NCBI GenBank assembly: GCA_902493615.1
Contig: CABUQK010000069.1
Coordinates: forward strand, 1-10,202
Origin: an uncultured Collinsella sp.
GTDB taxonomy: Bacteria; Actinomycetota; Coriobacteriia; Coriobacteriales; Coriobacteriaceae
DNA length: 10,202 nucleotides
Direction: 5' to 3'
Of this stretch, positions 6,564 to 10,202 are shown one piece after another (position 1 is the stretch's first letter; each line of letters starts with the position of its first letter). A program made the translations under genes and the position numbers. Below the pieces are notes generated by a model. The model did not search any database. It was not told the origin of the DNA and worked only from the letters and a program-made list of their open reading frames with translations.

Positions 6564-7970
6564 ATGCCTCTTGCTGATGTCTTTAGCCTGCTCGTTTTGG
6601 GTCAGGGCAAATCCGGTCTCGATGTCGCCCGCTGGGCGCTGGCACATCCCGAGCGCGTAAGTGCCGTTACCGTGTATGGCGGCGGCACCTCTGAGCCCAA
6701 TGACGCCACGCGTGCGCTCGAGGCTGCTGGTGCGTCGTTTGTCTATGGGACCGAACAGGTCGAGGGCGCCTATGACGTATGCGTGACGTGCCCGGGCATC
6801 TCGGAGTTCTCGGGCTTCTTTAAGGCCGGGCGCGAGCATGCCGCCCAGATTATGGGTGAGCCCGAGTTTGCCTATCGCCTGTCGCCCGATAACTGGATTG
6901 CCATCACGGGTACCAATGGCAAGACGACTACCACGTCGCTGACTGATTATCTGCTCAAGGCTGCTGGCGAGGCCAGCGTTGCTGTCGGCAACATCGGCGA
7001 GCCGCCGGTCAACGAGATTGACGGCCGAGCCCACAACGAGTGGTTTGTGGCTGAGCTCTCGAGCTATCAGATTGCTACGACTACCGAGCTCCATCCTCGC
7101 GTGGCGGTGCTGCTCAACATCACTCCCGACCACTTGGGCTGGCATAAGAGCCATAACAACTATGCGCTTGCCAAGATCAAACTGTTTGACAATATGGTTG
7201 ATGACGATCTGGCGGTTGTCGACGTCGAAGACGCCGGCATTCACGAGTTCGATGAGTACATCTACACGCCGGGTCGTCGCATCTGCAAGGTTGCCTTTGA
7301 CGAGCCTGAGGGCGAGGATGCCGCCTTTGTGCGCGATGGCAAGATGATCGTGCGTCTGAAGGGCGTCGAGACCCCGCTCATCGCTACATCCGAGCTCAAG
7401 ATCTCGGGCCATCACAATGTTATCAATGCCCTGTGTGCTGCCACGGCTGCCTTGGCAGTCGGTGCCGATGTCGATGGTGTCTGCCGCGGTCTGGCCTCGT
7501 TCCAGCCGCTCGAGCACCGCGTGGAGCCGTGTGGCGAGATTGACGGCGTGCGCTACGTCAACGATTCCAAGGCGACCAACACCGATGCGGTCGAGAAGGC
7601 ACTGACGGCATTTCCCGATGACGACGTGATCTTGCTGCTCGGCGGCCACGATAAGGGTACGCCGCTCACGGACTTCGCGCGCGTCGTTATGGACAACGTG
7701 CGCTCGGTCGTCTGCTTTGGCGATGCGCGCGAGCGCTTCACCGCCGCTATGGACGAGGCTGATGTCGATGGCGATGTGGATATCGCCCAGGCGGATGACC
7801 TGCGCGACGCCGTGGACGTTGCCCGTTCGCTTTCGAGCCGTGGCGATGTGATCTTACTTTCTCCTGCCTGCTCTTCGTTCGATGAGTTCTCGGGCTATGA
7901 GGAGCGCGGCCGCGTGTTTAAGGACTACGTGGCTCAGCTTGCCGCTACAGCGAAATCACAAATGGAATAG
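6564..7970 (+). CDS. murD: UDP-N-acetylmuramoyl-L-alanine--D-glutamate ligase MurD
   Basis: MurD adds D-glutamate to UDP-MurNAc-L-Ala with ATP. In this 468-residue protein, the N-terminal Rossmann-like domain opens with LLVLGQGKSGLDVARW. The central domain has the P-loop G116-TNGKTTT (K120), then ELSSYQI, and NITPDHLGWH followed by YALAK204, the lysine expected to be carbamylated. The C-terminal domain carries the MurD signatures NDSKATN (333-339), LLGGHDKG and SPACSSFDEFSGYEERG. These distinguish it from MurC, MurE and MurF. The ATG lies 9 nt after mraY with a poor ribosome binding site, suggesting coupled translation. Placement between mraY and ftsW is the classic dcw order. Identity is secure. 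Confidence 0.96.
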   Translation: MPLADVFSLLVLGQGKSGLDVARWALAHPERVSAVTVYGGGTSEPNDATRALEAAGASFVYGTEQVEGAYDVCVTCPGISEFSGFFKAGREHAAQIMGEPEFAYRLSPDNWIAITGTNGKTTTTSLTDYLLKAAGEASVAVGNIGEPPVNEIDGRAHNEWFVAELSSYQIATTTELHPRVAVLLNITPDHLGWHKSHNNYALAKIKLFDNMVDDDLAVVDVEDAGIHEFDEYIYTPGRRICKVAFDEPEGEDAAFVRDGKMIVRLKGVETPLIATSELKISGHHNVINALCAATAALAVGADVDGVCRGLASFQPLEHRVEPCGEIDGVRYVNDSKATNTDAVEKALTAFPDDDVILLLGGHDKGTPLTDFARVVMDNVRSVVCFGDARERFTAAMDEADVDGDVDIAQADDLRDAVDVARSLSSRGDVILLSPACSSFDEFSGYEERGRVFKDYVAQLAATAKSQME

Positions 7971-7978
7971 GGGTTGCG

Positions 7979-9499
7979 GTGAGAGAGGAGAGCCCCCGAC
8001 AAGGTATGAGGAGGCCCGACTCGGACCGTGCTTCCTCACGTCGCACCACACCGCGTTCCAGCCACGGTGGGCAGTCGTTTAGCGAACGCTATATTGCCGG
8101 CGTTCCCGCCCGTATCATGCGCCCCCGTTTGATATTCATGGCCTGCTTGTTTACCTTGGTATGCTTTGGCCTGCTGATGGTGTACTCGGCGTCTTCGGTC
8201 GAGGCGCTGCACGAGAATGGCTCGGCGACGTTTTTTCTGGGTCGACAGGCCGCGTTTGCCGTGGTCGGTGTTCTGGCGCTGATTGCCATCGTGCGCGTTT
8301 TGCCGGACAGCTGGTTTGGGGAGGATGTGCTCAGGATCTTCCTTATCGGCATGATAGGGCTACTGCTTCTGGTGTTCTTGGTGGGCAGCGGCAGCCGTGG
8401 CGCCACGCGCTGGCTCAACATCGCCGGTATTCAGTTCCAGCCTTCCGAGTTTTTAAAGCCATTTGCCATTGCGTATTCGGCCATCATGCTTGATCGCTTC
8501 TTTTCGCCCGGTGGCAACATCAACGAATTCCTTCGCAAGATGGGCATCTACCTGGGCATTTCGCTCTTTCTGATCTTTATCCAGCCCGATTTCGGTACTG
8601 TCCTGATCATCCTGTTGACCCTCATGTGCATGGCGTTGTTTGCGGGTCTCGACCCCAGATTTATCATCGGCGTGCTAATCTTCGGCATTCTCGTGATCGT
8701 GATTGCGCTTGTCGCAGAGCCGTACCGTATGGTGCGTATTCAGGTTGCCTTGAACCCTTGGGCCGACGAGTATGGTGACGGCTATCAGGCCACGCTTGCC
8801 ATTATGGCCTTTGCCTCGGGCGGTCTGTTCGGCCGTGGCATCGGCAACTCAACCATGAAGTACTCGTATCTGCCCGAGGCGCACAATGACTACATCCTGG
8901 CCATCATTGGCGAGGAAGTCGGTTTTGTCGGAACCGTGCTGTTCTTCTTGGTGTTTGCGATGCTGATCTACTCGGCGTTTCGCATTGCCGAGCAGGCGAC
9001 CGATCGCCGGGGCGCGCTTATGGCGTCTGGCTCCGCGGTCATTCTCGCAGTGCAGTTTTTGATTAACGCGCTGGGCATCCTCAACGTGTTTCCCATGACG
9101 GGCAAACCGTTGCCGTTTATTAGCTACGGCGGTTCGTCGATTATTGTGTCGCTCATGCTTGCCGGGTTGATCCTGCGCGTTTCGTACGAGAGCGCCCGCC
9201 GCGATGAGTATGACCGCCGCCGTGAGAGCTTTGCCGTTATGGATGAGAGTACCGCCGGCGTGCCCCACGTGCGCGGCGAGCGATCTTCGCGTAACGGTTT
9301 TACCGTCCTGGATGGCTCTGCGACCGACCCCGCAGCCCGCCCGCGTCAGCGAACGGCGCCGCAAGGTCGTCCTCAGCGCCCCACTCCTCGCAATGCGGGC
9401 GGCGGATATAATCGAATCGATTTGAACTCAGACCCGTCGGCGCGTCTGCGTACCGACGGCCAGGGACCGCGTGTACGAAGGGACTACCATGACCGATAA
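7979..9499 (+). CDS. ftsW: FtsW, septal lipid II-polymerising glycosyltransferase (SEDS family)
   Basis: FtsW polymerises lipid II into septal glycan strands and works with FtsI. The 506-residue product has a basic cytoplasmic tail (about 1-48) and about ten membrane segments beginning at residues 51-70. A disordered Arg/Pro-rich C-terminal tail runs from about 405 to 506. The extracytoplasmic motif YLPEAHNDYILAIIGEE contains D304, which aligns with the catalytic aspartate of SEDS enzymes. The FtsW/RodA signature NVFPMTGKPLPFISYGGSS is intact. The start is taken as GTG 7979, because AGGGG (7969-7973) lies 5 nt upstream. ATG 8006, in frame, is possible but has only AAGG immediately adjacent. 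The gene begins 8 nt after murD, and its last 11 nt overlap murG. The position next to murG and the long extensions favour FtsW over RodA. Confidence 0.93.
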   Translation: MREESPRQGMRRPDSDRASSRRTTPRSSHGGQSFSERYIAGVPARIMRPRLIFMACLFTLVCFGLLMVYSASSVEALHENGSATFFLGRQAAFAVVGVLALIAIVRVLPDSWFGEDVLRIFLIGMIGLLLLVFLVGSGSRGATRWLNIAGIQFQPSEFLKPFAIAYSAIMLDRFFSPGGNINEFLRKMGIYLGISLFLIFIQPDFGTVLIILLTLMCMALFAGLDPRFIIGVLIFGILVIVIALVAEPYRMVRIQVALNPWADEYGDGYQATLAIMAFASGGLFGRGIGNSTMKYSYLPEAHNDYILAIIGEEVGFVGTVLFFLVFAMLIYSAFRIAEQATDRRGALMASGSAVILAVQFLINALGILNVFPMTGKPLPFISYGGSSIIVSLMLAGLILRVSYESARRDEYDRRRESFAVMDESTAGVPHVRGERSSRNGFTVLDGSATDPAARPRQRTAPQGRPQRPTPRNAGGGYNRIDLNSDPSARLRTDGQGPRVRRDYHDR

Positions 9500-10202
9500 A
9501 ATGACCGTTGCTATTGCAGCCGGCGGCACGGCAGGGCACATCAACCCCGCGCTCGCCTTGGCCGAAGAGCTGCGTGACCGTGGCCACCACGTTGTGTTCG
9601 TGGGCCAGTCGCGCAAGCTCGAGGGTCGTCTGGTCCCCGAGGCTGGGTTTGATTTTGTGCCCATTACGGTCACGGGCTTCGACCGCTCCCGTCCTTGGAC
9701 GGCGCTGACCTCGCTATGGCGTGTCAACAAAGCCAAGCGTGCGCTCGCCAGTCATTTCTCAAAGGTCGGCAAGCCCGATGCCGCCATTGGTTTTGGTGCC
9801 TATGTCGAGGTTCCGCTGCTGGGGTGGTGCAAGGGCGCGGGCGTTCCGTATCTGCTGCATGAGCAGAACTCTGTTCCGGGCCTGGCCAACAAGATGATGA
9901 ACTCCCACGCCGCCCGCGTGTGCATCTCGGTGCCGGCAGCGCGTTCGGTCTTTGAGCGCGAAGGTGACCCTGATCACGTGCTCATGACCGGCAACCCCGT
10001 ACGTCGCTCGGTAATCGAGGGCGATCGCGCTCGCGGCCGCAAGGCACTTGGCGTTCCCGAGGACGCTACGCTGCTACTCGTCTTTGGCGGTTCACTTGGC
10101 GCCCAGCACCTCAACGAGCGCGTGGTTTCGCTCAAAAACGAGCTGCTTTCGCGCAAGAACCTCTATGTGTTGCATTCGACGGGTGCCGACGGCTTTGAGG
10201 AG
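9489..10202 (+). CDS. murG: MurG, lipid II-forming GlcNAc transferase (3'-truncated by window edge)
   Basis: MurG transfers GlcNAc from UDP-GlcNAc to lipid I at the inner face of the membrane, giving lipid II. The open frame starts at ATG 9489 and runs without a stop to the window end, giving 238 residues of an expected 350-370. The glycine-rich loop AAGGTAGHINPA (10-21) carries Ala where many MurGs have GGTGGH; I recall GGTAGH from actinobacterial MurGs. HEQNSVPG (from H124), GNPVR and FGGSLGAQ (G200-G201-S-L) follow in family order, so the N-terminal domain is complete and the UDP-GlcNAc-binding domain is cut. AAGGG at 9478-9482 gives 6-nt spacing. The start overlaps the end of ftsW by 11 nt, indicating coupled translation. 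A second in-frame ATG at 9501 is less likely. Confidence 0.95.
   Translation, partial: MTDKMTVAIAAGGTAGHINPALALAEELRDRGHHVVFVGQSRKLEGRLVPEAGFDFVPITVTGFDRSRPWTALTSLWRVNKAKRALASHFSKVGKPDAAIGFGAYVEVPLLGWCKGAGVPYLLHEQNSVPGLANKMMNSHAARVCISVPAARSVFEREGDPDHVLMTGNPVRRSVIEGDRARGRKALGVPEDATLLLVFGGSLGAQHLNERVVSLKNELLSRKNLYVLHSTGADGFEE

Noticed and set aside
5898..7649. 583-codon open frame on the - strand spanning mraY and murD
   Set aside because: It crosses two well-supported + strand genes in one antisense frame and shows no domain motif. Codon bias in GC-rich DNA explains the lack of stops.
9519..9542. Ala in the MurG glycine loop (GGTAGH instead of GGTGGH) as a defect
   Set aside because: I recall this variant from actinobacterial MurGs, and the remaining motifs are intact, so it is taxonomic variation.

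Overview
The window is a division and cell wall (dcw) gene cluster. All genes are on the + strand, in the order mraZ, rsmH (mraW), ftsL-like, ftsI/pbpB, murF, mraY, murD, ftsW, murG. The last gene runs off the right edge. Base composition is GC-rich. Several motif variants (GGTAGH in MurG, HND in FtsW, basic disordered tails on FtsI and FtsW) fit the Actinobacteria/Actinomycetota. A Coriobacteriia gut bacterium such as Collinsella is my best guess. That placement rests on remembered family features and was not tested by a search.

Layout: positions 1-115 hold the cluster's regulatory head. There are three TGGGG-like boxes in 10-bp phase (MraZ-type operator), a good sigma-70-type promoter (TTGAAA, 17-bp spacer, TATTAT) overlapping them, and a leader with a small perfect hairpin. 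Positions 116-550 encode MraZ, the probable autoregulator. rsmH follows after 20 nt, and the ftsL-like gene after a 90-nt gap. ftsI follows 17 nt later. A 126-nt gap (3981-4106) separates ftsI from murF and is the largest break in the cluster. The usual murE is missing at exactly this point. From murF onward the genes are nearly contiguous (gaps of 3, 9 and 8 nt, then an 11-nt overlap of ftsW with murG), which indicates one tightly coupled transcript.

How the genes work together: MurD and MurF are ATP-dependent ligases of cytoplasmic UDP-MurNAc-pentapeptide synthesis. MraY transfers the product to undecaprenyl phosphate (lipid I) and MurG adds GlcNAc (lipid II). FtsW polymerises lipid II at the septum and its partner FtsI cross-links the strands. 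The FtsL-like protein would support the FtsW-FtsI complex. RsmH methylates 16S rRNA, and MraZ controls transcription.

I found no mobile element, CRISPR array, tRNA, rRNA or clear terminator, and no convincing new biological system. The points worth a second look are the duplicated GGGG-Y-GGTT-CCCC dyads at the promoter, the murE-less ftsI-murF junction with its own dyad and candidate -10 box, and the unusual disordered tails of FtsI, FtsW and MraZ.
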